Positions 1 through 9,803 of a stretch of 64,000 nt of DNA are shown here, piece after piece (the first letter of the stretch is position 1; each line of letters begins with the position of its first letter). The notes beneath the pieces are model-generated. The model was not told the origin of the DNA. It was given only the letters and a program-made list of their open reading frames with translations, and made no database searches. Made by a program: the position numbers and the translations under genes. The stretch lies in assembly GCF_009688945.1 (NCBI RefSeq), contig NZ_AP021874.1:558001-622000 (forward strand). Direction: 5' to 3'. This DNA is from Desulfosarcina alkanivorans. GTDB taxonomy: Bacteria > Desulfobacterota > Desulfobacteria > Desulfobacterales > Desulfosarcinaceae.

Positions 1-2
1 AG

Positions 3-2201
3 GGAGAGACGCGGATCGAAAGGGTGCTGGTGGTCATGAAGGGACAGCTTTCCCTTTACCGGGACGAACAGGGGCAGCAGAAACTGACCGGATACATAAA
101 AAAAGGAGAAGTGTTCGGAGGCATCACGGTGATGCTCAATGCGGGCATCAGCCTGCGGACGACGAAAGCGGACACCGATGTGGATGCCATCAGCATCCCG
201 GATACCGTGATCATGGAGGCGTGCACCCGAAACAAGGCCTTTTACGAATACTTTCTGGACAATTTCAGTCACAACATATTTGATAAATCACTGGAGTCGA
301 TTACCAGGGCCGGGCAATCGCGTCTTTTTCTGTCCGGCATCGATCCGTTCACTTTTCTGCCGGAAGAAGAAATTGCCCATGCCGCCGGATCGCTCTCCCG
401 CGTTTCGTACCCGAAGGGAACCGTCCTGTTCGTTCAGGGAAAGACCCGCGTGGGCTACCTCTACATGCTCCAATCCGGAGCTGCTGAACGCTATTACGAA
501 GAAAACGGCGAAAAAAAGATGCGGGGGATCTTGTCCGAAGGGGATATTTACGGCGGAATTTCCATGCTCTTGAATGACGGCCTGTCCGTTCGAACCATGG
601 AAGTGATCGAAGATTCCACCTTTTGTGTTCTGCCCAGCCAGGTGTTTTATGATATTTGCCGGAAACACAGTTCGTTTTCCGATTTTTTTTCAGACACTTT
701 TGGAAAACGGATGCTCAGCCGATCCTATGCGGCGATCATTGCAAAAACCCTTCACCCCAAAGAAGACAGCCTCCAGTTTTTCAATCAGCCCCTGTCCCAG
801 ATCTACTCACGGAATCCGGTGTTCTGCGATGCCGATGCGAGCATCCGGGAGACCGCCATCATCATGTCGCGCCAGAAGAGCAGTTATGCATTCATCCGAT
901 CGGCAAACCCGGCGAAGGTCGGGATCGTCACCGAAAAAGATTTTTCCCGCAAGGTGATTGCTCGCGGCTATCCCATTGACAATCCGGTGGCGGATATCAT
1001 GTCGGCGCCCCTGCGGTCGATATCGGAAAAAGCCCTGGTGTTCGAGGCAATGATGACCATGATGGAGGAAGATTTTCAGCATGTGGGCGTCGTGGATGGC
1101 GGCGATAACATCATTGGCATGCTGTCCACCAAGGATATACTGGCATACCAGGGACAGAGCCCGCTGTTTCTGCTTCGGGAGATTCAGATCGCATCCGGGA
1201 TGGATAAAATTATCGAAAAACACGACCAGTTGGCCGGCCTGGTGCGCAGTCTGATCCACAACGGCGCCACCGCCAGAAACGTCACCCGTTTTATCACCAC
1301 CGTGTCCGATTCCATTCTGAACAAGCTCATGTCCATGACCCTCGATGAAATGGGGCCGCCGCCGGTTCCGTTTGTGTTTATGATCATGGGCAGCGAAGGC
1401 CGGCAGGAGCAGACCCTGAAGACCGACCAGGACAATGCCATCGTCTATCGGGATCCTGAACCGGCCGTCGCCGAGGCGGTGGGCCGCTATTTCCGGAAAT
1501 TCGGTGACATCGCCTGCACCCTTTTGAACCAGGCCGGTTATGATTTCTGCACGGGGGATGTCATGGCCAAAAACCCGCATTGGTGCCAGCCGCTGTCCAG
1601 ATGGAAGACCTACTTCAGCGAATGGATTCACGCCGCCGAAGCCGAGGACCTGCTTCAGGCCAGTATCTTCTTCGATTTCCGACGGGGGTTCGGTGAAGGC
1701 TCGTTAATCGAGGAATTGCGAACGCATCTGTTCGCATCCCTCGACGGGTGGTCCGGATTTTTCCGGCACCTGACTGAAAATGCCCTTAATTTCAAACCGC
1801 CCCTCGGTTTTTTCCGCAACTTTGTGGTGGAGTCCAAGGGCCGGCATCGCAATGCCTTCGACATCAAAAGCGCCATGACCCCGATTGTCGACTTTGCCCG
1901 GGTGTTTGCACTTAAAAACGGTATTGAAGAAACCAACACACTGGAACGGCTTGACCAGCTCAGGATCAGGAAAATTATTTCTGTGAAGGAATATGAGGAA
2001 ATGGAAAAAGCATACAGCTTTCTCATGCAGCTGCGGTTTGTACGGCAGATCACGGCGGTGATGGACGATAATTCAAAGCCGGACAACTACATCAATCCAA
2101 AAAAACTCACCCACATCGAACAGACCATGTTAAAGGAGATCTTCAAGCGGGTGGAGAAATTTCAGGCCAAAATGAATTTTGAATTTATCGGCATCGCCTG
2201 A
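3..2201 (+). CDS. cNMP-binding / CBS / DUF294 nucleotidyltransferase-like regulator (5' partial)
   Basis: The reading frame is open to the window edge, so the true start lies upstream; the GTG at 24 would cut through the first domain. Visible domains are the end of one cyclic-nucleotide-binding fold (to about residue 75), a second complete one (about 110-230), a CBS pair (about 260-380), and then a DUF294-type nucleotidyltransferase with the GSEGR...TDQDNA signature (about 455-475) followed by a helical C-terminal region. Family knowledge: such proteins resemble GlnD-type signal transducers, but the substrate is unknown. The next gene starts 43 bp downstream on the same strand, so the two may be cotranscribed. 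A sensory or regulatory role is inference. Confidence 0.9.
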   Translation, partial: GETRIERVLVVMKGQLSLYRDEQGQQKLTGYIKKGEVFGGITVMLNAGISLRTTKADTDVDAISIPDTVIMEACTRNKAFYEYFLDNFSHNIFDKSLESITRAGQSRLFLSGIDPFTFLPEEEIAHAAGSLSRVSYPKGTVLFVQGKTRVGYLYMLQSGAAERYYEENGEKKMRGILSEGDIYGGISMLLNDGLSVRTMEVIEDSTFCVLPSQVFYDICRKHSSFSDFFSDTFGKRMLSRSYAAIIAKTLHPKEDSLQFFNQPLSQIYSRNPVFCDADASIRETAIIMSRQKSSYAFIRSANPAKVGIVTEKDFSRKVIARGYPIDNPVADIMSAPLRSISEKALVFEAMMTMMEEDFQHVGVVDGGDNIIGMLSTKDILAYQGQSPLFLLREIQIASGMDKIIEKHDQLAGLVRSLIHNGATARNVTRFITTVSDSILNKLMSMTLDEMGPPPVPFVFMIMGSEGRQEQTLKTDQDNAIVYRDPEPAVAEAVGRYFRKFGDIACTLLNQAGYDFCTGDVMAKNPHWCQPLSRWKTYFSEWIHAAEAEDLLQASIFFDFRRGFGEGSLIEELRTHLFASLDGWSGFFRHLTENALNFKPPLGFFRNFVVESKGRHRNAFDIKSAMTPIVDFARVFALKNGIEETNTLERLDQLRIRKIISVKEYEEMEKAYSFLMQLRFVRQITAVMDDNSKPDNYINPKKLTHIEQTMLKEIFKRVEKFQAKMNFEFIGIA

Positions 2202-2244
2202 CCGGCGATGCCGGATTGGCGAGATCGTGCAGATCGGTGAAGAC

Positions 2245-3603
2245 ATGGCAACGGAAAAGAAAATGAGTCGAGACGAACTGGTGGCGCGGATACAAAAGCT
2301 GGAAGCCAAGAACCGGGAACTTGCCCGGGTGCTGTCCAGGCGAAACGAAGATTACGACGCCTTGTGTAAAATGACGCAGCTTGTTGCCGATAACGCTCCG
2401 GACATGATCTGGGCCAAGGATATGGACAACTGCTTCCTGTTTGCCAACCGGGCCCTGTGCGACCGGTTGCTCATGTGCAAGAGCACCGAAGCCGTGGTCG
2501 GTAAAAATGACGTATATTTTGCCGATCTTGAACGGGCCAACGGCCAGCACCACACGTTTGGTGAGGTCTGTGTAAATTCGGACGAGATCGTAAAAAAAAA
2601 GAAAAAAGCCATGCGGTTTGTGGAAGATGGCCAGGTCCGGGGGCAGTATCTTGTTCTGGACGTCCACAAGGCGCCGCTGCTGGACGAATCCGGCCGGATG
2701 GTCGGTACCGTCGGCTGCGGGCGCGACATCACGCACGAGCGGCAGATCCGCAAAGACCTGAAAAAAAGCCGGGCCAGCCAGAAACTGCTAATGGAGACCG
2801 CCTCCGACTTCGCGGTTTTTCGCCTTATGGTGAACACGTCCCGCCCACGGGGCCTGAAAGTCGTTTTTGTCAGCCCTTCGGCAAAAGATATCGCCGGCAT
2901 TACCCGGCCCATGCAAACCGAACGATGGTTTCAGATTCACGCGGACGACCGCAAAGCCACGCGCTACGCCTATGTCAGGGGATTCCGCGAATTCAAATTC
3001 AATCACCGGTTCCGGATCTTCCATCCCGTTCTTGCCAGTTGGCGCTGGATGCATGTCATCGCCACCGGTGTCCGGCAGGCCCGGGAATGCTATATCAACG
3101 GCATCTTTTTCGATATCACCGAACAGATGGAAAGCAACGCGGCGCTGGCCGCCAAAGGCCGTGAACTGGAGACCCGGACGGACAACCTTTCCGAGGTGAA
3201 CACGGCCCTCAAGGTGCTGCTGAAAAAACGGGATGAAGACCGCAAGGCTCTTGAGGAAAAGGTGCTGTACAACGTTAAATCCCTCATCCGCCCCTACCTG
3301 AACAAAATGAAACGCAGCGGGCTGGACGCCAAGCAGAAGGCCTATCTCGAGATAATGGAATCCAACCTCAACGAGATCGTTTCGCCGCTGAGCCGTAAGC
3401 TTTCCTACGACTACCTGGGGTTCACGCCCACCGAAATCAAGGTCGCCACCATGGTCAAACAGGGGAAAAAGGCCCGGGAGATCGCTCGCCTGCTCGGAAT
3501 TTCCACCCGGACGGTTGAAGGGTATCGCTATGCCATCCGCGATCGTCTCGGCATCAAAGGTAAAAAGGTGAATCTGCGGACCTACCTGCTCACCATCCGA
3601 TAG
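2245..3603 (+). CDS. PAS-domain regulator with LuxR-type HTH
   Basis: A 452-residue protein if started at the ATG at 2245, which follows a GGTGAAG stretch; an upstream TTG in frame at 2179 overlaps the previous gene. It has an N-terminal coiled coil, a PAS domain at about 40-165 ending in the usual GCGRDIT linker, a second PAS-like domain at about 185-300 ending in FFDITEQ, a coiled-coil spacer, and a C-terminal LuxR/GerE helix-turn-helix (LGFTPTEIKVATMVKQGK through ISTRTVEGYR). There is no kinase domain. It is probably a one-component, ligand-sensing transcription factor. Its target is unknown; the flanking genes give no clear hint. Confidence 0.85.
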   Translation: MATEKKMSRDELVARIQKLEAKNRELARVLSRRNEDYDALCKMTQLVADNAPDMIWAKDMDNCFLFANRALCDRLLMCKSTEAVVGKNDVYFADLERANGQHHTFGEVCVNSDEIVKKKKKAMRFVEDGQVRGQYLVLDVHKAPLLDESGRMVGTVGCGRDITHERQIRKDLKKSRASQKLLMETASDFAVFRLMVNTSRPRGLKVVFVSPSAKDIAGITRPMQTERWFQIHADDRKATRYAYVRGFREFKFNHRFRIFHPVLASWRWMHVIATGVRQARECYINGIFFDITEQMESNAALAAKGRELETRTDNLSEVNTALKVLLKKRDEDRKALEEKVLYNVKSLIRPYLNKMKRSGLDAKQKAYLEIMESNLNEIVSPLSRKLSYDYLGFTPTEIKVATMVKQGKKAREIARLLGISTRTVEGYRYAIRDRLGIKGKKVNLRTYLLTIR

Positions 3604-3734
3604 CCGGCGGGAATTGGAATGAAGACGGTGCCGGCGGCTGATGACCGGGCTCGGAGGACCGCCGGGTCCGGGGGGCGGGAATTCGAAAAAGCGGTTTTGC
3701 CGCGGCGTCTGCCCGGCCTGTGAATGGATGGCCC

Positions 3735-4511
3735 CTAACGAAGCATATGGAGATACCAGTAGATGAGGTCCCGGCCGAAAAACAGGTAAATGGTTGCCCC
3801 CGTTGCCAGAAAGGGGCCGAAGGGAATGGCCAGCCGCATGCCCTTTCCGGACTGGATCATGGCCCATACGCCAACGATGGTGCCGATGGCCGACGCGGCG
3901 AAAAGGGTGAACAGAATACCCTGCCAACCGACCATGGCGCCGATCATGGCCAGCAGTTTGATATCCCCGCCCCCCATGCCCTCTCTCCCGGTGATCAGCT
4001 GGTACCCCCAGGCCACGGCCAGCAGGCTTCCGCCACCGGCCAGGATGCCGATTGCGCTGGAACGCCAGGTCATGGTGGGGACAAGCAGGGCGGCCAGAAA
4101 AAAAATCGGAATCCCCGGCAGTGAAATCGAGTCCGGAATAATGCGGTGGTCAAGGTCGATAAAGGTGACCGTGATCAGCGTGGCGATAAAAGCGAAGGCC
4201 ACCAGCGCATGCAGCGTGGCCCCGAATGACAGCACGCAGGCCATGGCGAAGCATCCGCCCAGAAATTCGACAAACGGGTAACGGATCGCAATGGGTGTTT
4301 TACAGTTGCGGCATTTTCCCATGAGCAGCAGATAGCTGAGGATCGGGATGTTGTCGTAAAAAGGAATCATCGTTTTGCAGCGCGGGCAGCTAGACCCCGG
4401 ATGAACGATGGACAAGCCGGCAGGAATGCGGTAGATGCACACGTTCAAGAAACTGCCGATACAGGCACCAAGGATAAAAGCCACGATGTTTACGGGTAGG
4501 GAGGGTGTCAT
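3735..4511 (-). CDS. pilD: Type IV prepilin peptidase / N-methyltransferase
   Basis: An inner-membrane aspartic protease that cleaves the leader of type IV prepilins and type II secretion pseudopilins. I chose the ATG at 4511 (258 aa) because it is followed directly by the first membrane helix; an earlier start at 4610 adds 33 hydrophilic residues. The sequence shows the N-terminal domain with two CxxC pairs (SCPRCK and KCRNCK, a zinc-type cluster), the first catalytic Asp in FIDLDHRIIPD, and the second in the GGGDIKL motif. About eight hydrophobic segments are visible. It is convergent with the regulator at 2245 and divergent from lon. No pilin genes lie nearby. Confidence 0.93.
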   Translation of the reverse strand: MTPSLPVNIVAFILGACIGSFLNVCIYRIPAGLSIVHPGSSCPRCKTMIPFYDNIPILSYLLLMGKCRNCKTPIAIRYPFVEFLGGCFAMACVLSFGATLHALVAFAFIATLITVTFIDLDHRIIPDSISLPGIPIFFLAALLVPTMTWRSSAIGILAGGGSLLAVAWGYQLITGREGMGGGDIKLLAMIGAMVGWQGILFTLFAASAIGTIVGVWAMIQSGKGMRLAIPFGPFLATGATIYLFFGRDLIYWYLHMLR

Positions 4512-4654
4512 GTCAGTCCGGTTTTTGTGTTGGGCGGCAGGACCCGAGCCTGGCCGAAACCATGGGTAAAACGATGGTCGGAACTCGGTGCCCCCGCCGA
4601 AGAAACCCACTCGGGTTTTATCATCTACGGCTTCTTAAAAGAACCGGCGGGCCA

Positions 4655-4682
4655 TTGTCAAAGAAAAATTAAGTCTTATTTT
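4655..4682 (+). promoter_or_regulatory. Candidate sigma-70 promoter for lon
   Basis: TTGTCA (4655-4660) and TATTTT (4677-4682) are separated by 16 bp, in an AT-rich patch between the divergent pilD and lon genes and about 75 bp upstream of the lon start. The match is by eye only. No heat-shock (sigma-32) box was evident. Confidence 0.4.
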
Positions 4683-4756
4683 AGATCACATTTTGCTCCA
4701 CGACGCTTTCAGACGGGGTCGTGGATTAACACGGTATCGATATTTCAGGAGTGATG

Positions 4757-7186
4757 ATGGGTGAAACGGACAAGGATGACCTGATCAGCATTATCGAGGA
4801 GGAGGAGCCGGAAGCGGTTATTCCAACGATTCTTCCCATGATGCCGGTAAGGGACGTGGTTATTTTTACGGATATGCTGCTGCCGCTGTTTGTGGGGCGT
4901 GAAAAGTCGGTCAACGCCATTGAAGAATCGATCGCAAAGGACCGGTATCTGTTTGTGGCCACGCAGATCGACCCGGGAATTGAAAAGCCCAAAACCGATG
5001 AGATCTACCGGATTGGAACGGTCAGCCGGATTCTGAGAATGCTCAAGCTGCCCGACGGTCGCGTCAAAGCACTGGTCCAGGGCATCGCCAAGGCCAGGAT
5101 TGTCAAGTACGTACGCAAGCGGTCCCTTTTCCGCGTGAAGATCGAAATCATCGAGGATTCGGAAGCCGGCGAGGTCGATCTGGAAGCCGAGGCGCTGATG
5201 CGCAACGTGCGGGAATACAGTGAGAAGATCCTTACCCTGCGCGGGGAGTATACCAATGAGGTGGGATCAATTCTTACCAGCATCGAGGATCCCGGCCGCC
5301 TGGCGGATCTGGTGGCTTCCAACCTCCGGCTGAAGATTGATGAGGCCCAGGCGATCATCGAAATTATCGATCCCTGCGAGCGGCTGAAAAAAGTCAACGA
5401 CCTGCTGTTTCGTGAAGTTGAACTCTCTTCGATGCAGGCGAAAATTCAGTCCGAGGTGAAGGATGAAATATCCAAAAGCCAGAAAGACTATTTCCTGCGC
5501 GAGCAGGTTCGGGCCATTCATAAGGAACTGGGCGAACTGGACGAGCGCACCCAGGAAATAGAGGCGTACAAGCGCAAGATCAAGCGCGCGCGGATGAGCC
5601 GGCAAGCCAAAGACGAGGCGGAGAAACAGCTTCGCCGCCTGGAGCAGATGCATCCCGATTCGGCCGAATCATCGGTGGTCCGGACCTATCTGGACTGGAT
5701 GGTGGAACTGCCCTGGAGCAAGTCGACGACCGATGTCATTGATATCAAAAAGGCCAAATCGGTCCTGGATCAGGATCACTATGGCCTGAACCGGATCAAA
5801 GACCGCATCCTTGAATATCTGAGCGTGCGCAAGCTCAATCCCAAGACCAAGGGGCCCATCCTCTGCTTCGTGGGGCCTCCGGGTGTCGGCAAAACCTCGC
5901 TGGGCCGGGCCATCGCCAACGCCATGAAACGGAAATTCGTCCGCATTTCGCTGGGGGGGATCCGGGACGAAGCCGAGATCCGCGGGCATCGCCGCACTTA
6001 CATCGGTGCGCTGCCCGGTCGAATCATCCAGGGACTGAAGCAGGCCGGTTCCAACAACCCGGTGTTCATGATGGATGAAATCGACAAGCTGGGGGCCGAT
6101 TTTCGGGGAGACCCCTCTTCGGCGCTCCTGGAAGCGCTGGACCCCGAGCAGAATTCCGAATTCAGCGACCACTACCTCAACCTGCACTTTGACCTGTCCC
6201 GGGTCATGTTCATCCTGACCGCCAACATCTCCGATACGATTCCCTCGGCGCTGCTGGACCGCATGGAAGTGATCAACCTGTCCGGTTATACCGAAGACGA
6301 AAAGAAAATCATCGCCAAGACCCACCTGATCCCCAGGCAGGTCAAGGAGAACGGGATCAAGCCGCGCCAGATCCGTTTCAGCGATTCGGCGATCGTCCAG
6401 GTGATCGGCGAATATACTTCCGAGGCGGGACTGCGCAACCTCGAACGTGAACTGGGAACCCTTTGCCGCAAGGTGGCCCGGCGCATTGCAGAGGGGGAAA
6501 AAGGGCCGTTTCAGGTGACCCGCCTGTCCCTGGAAAAGTATCTGGGCCCGCCCAAATATTATCCGGAGCTGGACAAGGAGCACAGCCAGGTGGGGCTTTC
6601 CACCGGCCTTGCGTGGACCCAGGTCGGGGGTGAGGTGCTCTACGTGGAAGCTTCGCTGATCAACGGCAAGGGGGATATGATTCTTACCGGACAGCTGGGC
6701 GAGATCATGCAGGAGTCGGCCAGGGCGGCATTGAGCTATGCCCGGGCCAACATCGATCTGTTCAAGGTCAAGGATGCGATCTTCGACAACCGGGACATCC
6801 ACATCCACGTACCGGCGGGGGCCATCCCCAAGGACGGGCCGTCGGCCGGCATTGCCATGGCCACCGCCTTGATCTCGGCCCTCACCGAACGGCCGGTCAG
6901 CAAGGATGTGGCCATGACCGGTGAGATTACCCTGCGGGGACGGGTGCTTCCCATCGGCGGGCTGAAGGAAAAAGCCCTTGGCGCCCTCCGTGCCGGCATC
7001 CAGACGGTGATCATTCCGGAAAAAAACAAGAAGGATCTGGTCGAAATCCCGAAAAACGTCAAGCGCAAGCTCAAATTCGTTCCCGTCCAGAACATGGACG
7101 AGGTGCTGGCGATCGCCCTGGAGCCCGCAGCGAAGAGAAAAGCCCCCAAGGGCAAAAAAATGCCTGCGGGTCAGCGACGACGATGA
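4757..7186 (+). CDS. lon: ATP-dependent protease Lon
   Basis: A cytoplasmic ATP-dependent serine protease of 809 residues, full family length. CAGGAG at 4746-4751 best supports the ATG at 4757, with GTG 4751 and ATG 4754 as in-frame alternatives. The N-terminal LON substrate domain covers about 25-220, a coiled-coil region follows to about 320, and the AAA+ module has Walker A GPPGVGKTS (about 375) and Walker B FMMDEIDK. The protease domain has Ser696 in GPSAGIAM and Lys739 in GLKEKALG, 43 residues apart as in E. coli Lon. The stop overlaps the tsaB start by 4 bp (ATGA), suggesting translational coupling. Nothing appears degenerate. Confidence 0.98.
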   Translation: MGETDKDDLISIIEEEEPEAVIPTILPMMPVRDVVIFTDMLLPLFVGREKSVNAIEESIAKDRYLFVATQIDPGIEKPKTDEIYRIGTVSRILRMLKLPDGRVKALVQGIAKARIVKYVRKRSLFRVKIEIIEDSEAGEVDLEAEALMRNVREYSEKILTLRGEYTNEVGSILTSIEDPGRLADLVASNLRLKIDEAQAIIEIIDPCERLKKVNDLLFREVELSSMQAKIQSEVKDEISKSQKDYFLREQVRAIHKELGELDERTQEIEAYKRKIKRARMSRQAKDEAEKQLRRLEQMHPDSAESSVVRTYLDWMVELPWSKSTTDVIDIKKAKSVLDQDHYGLNRIKDRILEYLSVRKLNPKTKGPILCFVGPPGVGKTSLGRAIANAMKRKFVRISLGGIRDEAEIRGHRRTYIGALPGRIIQGLKQAGSNNPVFMMDEIDKLGADFRGDPSSALLEALDPEQNSEFSDHYLNLHFDLSRVMFILTANISDTIPSALLDRMEVINLSGYTEDEKKIIAKTHLIPRQVKENGIKPRQIRFSDSAIVQVIGEYTSEAGLRNLERELGTLCRKVARRIAEGEKGPFQVTRLSLEKYLGPPKYYPELDKEHSQVGLSTGLAWTQVGGEVLYVEASLINGKGDMILTGQLGEIMQESARAALSYARANIDLFKVKDAIFDNRDIHIHVPAGAIPKDGPSAGIAMATALISALTERPVSKDVAMTGEITLRGRVLPIGGLKEKALGALRAGIQTVIIPEKNKKDLVEIPKNVKRKLKFVPVQNMDEVLAIALEPAAKRKAPKGKKMPAGQRRR

Positions 7187-7872
7187 TCCTGCTGGCCATC
7201 GATACGTCCACCACCAGCTGCAGTGTGGCCCTGTTCAGCGGCGACCGGCTGCTTGCGGAATCCGTTTTCACGGCAGGGAAAACCCACTCCCGGCACCTGC
7301 TGTCCATGGTTGACCGGATTCTTCACGAGGGGGGATGCAGGGTCTCGGATGTCGATGGCATTGCCGTCACCCGGGGCCCGGGAACCTTCACCGGATTAAG
7401 GATCGGGCTGGGCACGGTAAAAGGACTCGCGGCCGCCACCCGCGCACCGGTGGTGGGGGTCAGCAGCCTGGCGGCCCTGGCCTTTCCCCTTCGACTGGTC
7501 GATGGCCCCGTGATTGCCATGATCGATGCGAGACGCGGAGAAATATACCATGCCTGCTACGATGGCGGCACTGGCAAGGCCCGGCCGGCAGCACCGGCGA
7601 TATCGGTGTGTGCACCCGAAACAGCGGCTGCGGCGCTTCCCGACAATGCCGTCCTGGTCGGTTCCGGAGCCGCACTGTACCGGGATGTGTTTGAATCCCG
7701 TTGCCCGCGCATCCGCTTCGCCGATCCTGCACAGCACATTATCCGGGCCGCATCGGTGGGTTTTCTGGCCATGGCGCGCTTCAACGAACAGGATGTGGAT
7801 GCCATCGAGGCCCTGGTGCCCGACTATATCCGCAAGTCCGATGCCCAGATTCAAATGCCCTCGCCGGTATGA
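7183..7872 (+). CDS. tsaB: tRNA threonylcarbamoyladenosine biosynthesis protein TsaB
   Basis: A partner of TsaD/TsaE in making t6A at position 37 of ANN-decoding tRNAs; it acts as the dimerising scaffold and lacks the metal-site residues of TsaD. At 229 residues it is typical in length. The ASKHA-fold start is clear: LLAIDTSTTSCSVAL, then THSRHLL and TRGPGTFTGLRIGLGTVKGLA. It overlaps lon by 4 bp and is probably cotranscribed with it. No rimI or tsaD is adjacent. Confidence 0.95.
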   Translation: MILLAIDTSTTSCSVALFSGDRLLAESVFTAGKTHSRHLLSMVDRILHEGGCRVSDVDGIAVTRGPGTFTGLRIGLGTVKGLAAATRAPVVGVSSLAALAFPLRLVDGPVIAMIDARRGEIYHACYDGGTGKARPAAPAISVCAPETAAAALPDNAVLVGSGAALYRDVFESRCPRIRFADPAQHIIRAASVGFLAMARFNEQDVDAIEALVPDYIRKSDAQIQMPSPV

Positions 7873-8031
7873 CGGATGGTCCTGCCGTCAAAGGGAAAAC
7901 GGGCAAATGCAGCCCGGTCAATCGGATGTCGGGTAGCTGTTGACATGGTTGCCGGCATTGGATATAGATAACCCTTTAAAAGGGTTGAATAATGCCTTTA
8001 TCCGGCTGGAGTTGGTGCCGGGGAGAATGTT

Positions 8032-8700
8032 ATGACACAATTGAACTGGTCTGATCCGCCAAGTCAGACTGCATTTCCAGTGGCAAAGGCCGGATATCCG
8101 TTTATCTTCGCATCCGCTTTTGCCACAGCTGTTTTTGCGCTGCTCGGCGTCGGATTCATGGCCGTTCTCGGGCTTTTCGCCACCGGTTTCATCTGTTTTT
8201 TCTTCCGCGACCCGGACCGGCTGGTGCCGGCCGGCGACGGGGTGATCGTTTCGCCGGCTGACGGCAAGGTGATCAAAGTGGAACCGGTGGACCAGACGGC
8301 CTATTTCGAAGGCGCCTGCACCCGGGTCAGCGTTTTCATGTCCGTCTTTAACGTCCACGTCAACCGGGTTCCCCACGAGGGGACGATCCGGAAGGTGACC
8401 TATTACCCGGGGAAGTTTTTTTCCGCCAACCTGGACAAGGCGTCGAAAGACAATGAGCACAACGCCCTGCTGCTGGAAAGCCCTGAGGGCAGGCCGGTGG
8501 GATTCGTCCAGATTGCCGGATTGATCGCCCGCCGCATTATCTGTGCGGTCCAGCCCGGTGACGTGCTGAAGCGCGGGCAGCGATTCGGCATGATCTGTTT
8601 CGGCTCACGGCTGGACATTTACCTGCCCCCCGAGGCGGAGATTCAGGTGGCTGTCGGCGACAAGGTTCAGGCCGGCAGCAGCATTCTTGGAAAATGGTAA
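8032..8700 (+). CDS. psd: Phosphatidylserine decarboxylase proenzyme
   Basis: Makes phosphatidylethanolamine from phosphatidylserine at the inner membrane. At 222 residues it belongs to the short Psd class. One or two hydrophobic helices (about 25-60) precede the FFRDPDR motif, followed by SPADGKV, FMSVFNVHVNR and YYPGKF. The self-cleavage site that yields the pyruvoyl group is the Gly191-Ser192 of FGSRLD near the C-terminus. The ATG at 8032 follows GGGGAG. No pssA gene is adjacent. The 158-bp gap after tsaB holds nothing recognised. Confidence 0.95.
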   Translation: MTQLNWSDPPSQTAFPVAKAGYPFIFASAFATAVFALLGVGFMAVLGLFATGFICFFFRDPDRLVPAGDGVIVSPADGKVIKVEPVDQTAYFEGACTRVSVFMSVFNVHVNRVPHEGTIRKVTYYPGKFFSANLDKASKDNEHNALLLESPEGRPVGFVQIAGLIARRIICAVQPGDVLKRGQRFGMICFGSRLDIYLPPEAEIQVAVGDKVQAGSSILGKW

Positions 8701-8959
8701 ATGGTCGGCAGGGCTCAATGCCGCCGTCTCGAGCGTGTCGCGTCGTTCCGGTCCATGACGTTCAACCTTTCGGTGACGGAAATGATCATACAGGCCCGTT
8801 CAAAGCGGTCGCGAAAGAGGGAAACGAGCCTGTAAAACCACTATAACCGATTACCGCCGAAAACACTCAATTCCCCAATGGCATGTGCCATGGGGATCTG
8901 TTTTTCTGTCACCGGACGAAAAATAAAACCGAAACCGAGAATCGTTTAGGAGTTGCCCA

Positions 8960-9427
8960 TTGGATAGAATACCCATGACGAGAATAGGGTACGAAAAGCT
9001 CAAAAAAGAGCTGGAAAACCTTAAATCCATCGAACGGCCCGCTGTCATCAGGGCCATTGAAGAGGCCCGTTCCCATGGCGACCTGAGTGAAAATGCCGAG
9101 TATGATGCCGCCAAAGAACGCCAGGCCTTTATCGAGGGGCGGCTCAGCGAACTGGGATACAAACTGGGAAACGCGGAAATCATCGATGTGGACAACCAGC
9201 CCAAGGACCGGGCGGTTTTTGCCTGCACGGTGGTGCTTGAAAATGTGGATACCGGAGCGGAAGTCGAATACCAGCTGGTCGGCCCCGAGGAATCCGATAT
9301 CGAAAAGGGCCGTATTTCGGTTACTTCACCACTGGGCAAGGCCATTATCGGCAAAAAACCCGGAGAAGAGATCGTTCTCAACGCACCGGCCGGCAAACGC
9401 GTCTATGAACTGGTGGAAATATTGTAA
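8960..9427 (+). CDS. greA: Transcription elongation factor GreA
   Basis: Rescues backtracked RNA polymerase by stimulating transcript cleavage in the secondary channel. It is 155 residues long, with the N-terminal antiparallel coiled coil whose tip carries the acidic DLSENAEYDAAKE motif (about 47-60), then the FKBP-like domain with SPLGKAIIGK. The TTG at 8960 is preferred because AGGAG lies about 7 bp upstream; the alternative ATG at 8975 lacks a good site. The 259 bp before it hold small inverted repeats but no gene. rpoZ follows after 14 bp, so both likely form one unit. Confidence 0.96.
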   Translation: MDRIPMTRIGYEKLKKELENLKSIERPAVIRAIEEARSHGDLSENAEYDAAKERQAFIEGRLSELGYKLGNAEIIDVDNQPKDRAVFACTVVLENVDTGAEVEYQLVGPEESDIEKGRISVTSPLGKAIIGKKPGEEIVLNAPAGKRVYELVEIL

Positions 9428-9441
9428 TCAGGAGGAATATC

Positions 9442-9642
9442 GTGGCACGAATCACCGTTGAAGATTGTCTGGAAAAAGTACCGAATCGCTTTAAGCTGGT
9501 TCATATGGCTGCGGCACGGGTCCGTCAGATCCGTGAGGGGTCTGAATACCTGGTCAGTTCTCCGAAAAACGAGGATATTGTCGTCGCCCTTCGTGAGATC
9601 GCCGCCGGAAAGGTGGTGACCAAAGAAGACGCCGATAACTAG
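9442..9642 (+). CDS. rpoZ: RNA polymerase omega subunit
   Basis: A 66-residue protein that helps beta' folding in RNA polymerase. MARITVEDCLEKVPNRFKLV and the AAARVRQI helix are diagnostic. The start is GTG, preceded by CAGGAGGA with good spacing. It lies 14 bp after greA, consistent with coexpression of two RNA polymerase factors. Confidence 0.95.
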   Translation: MARITVEDCLEKVPNRFKLVHMAAARVRQIREGSEYLVSSPKNEDIVVALREIAAGKVVTKEDADN

Positions 9643-9803
9643 TGCCATCCACAAATGGCCAATGGGTCCGATACATGCGTCGCGCTCAATATTTTATCCC
9701 GGTGAGATCAACCCTATGCCTGCGGTAAAATTTTTCGCGCGTCCTGCTCTCGACCCAATTTGCCTGCTTCCGGACAGACACTGACTAACCCCGCGAACCC
9801 CGA

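Noticed and set aside
2788-3927. Long minus-strand open frame overlapping the PAS-LuxR gene and pilD end
   Set aside because: Low-complexity His/Gly/Pro-rich translation and complete overlap with two well-supported genes.
5669-6808. Long minus-strand open frame (379 codons) opposite lon
   Set aside because: It is exactly antisense to the conserved Lon ATPase/protease region, has no recognisable domain and no ribosome-binding site; GC-rich third positions keep such frames open.
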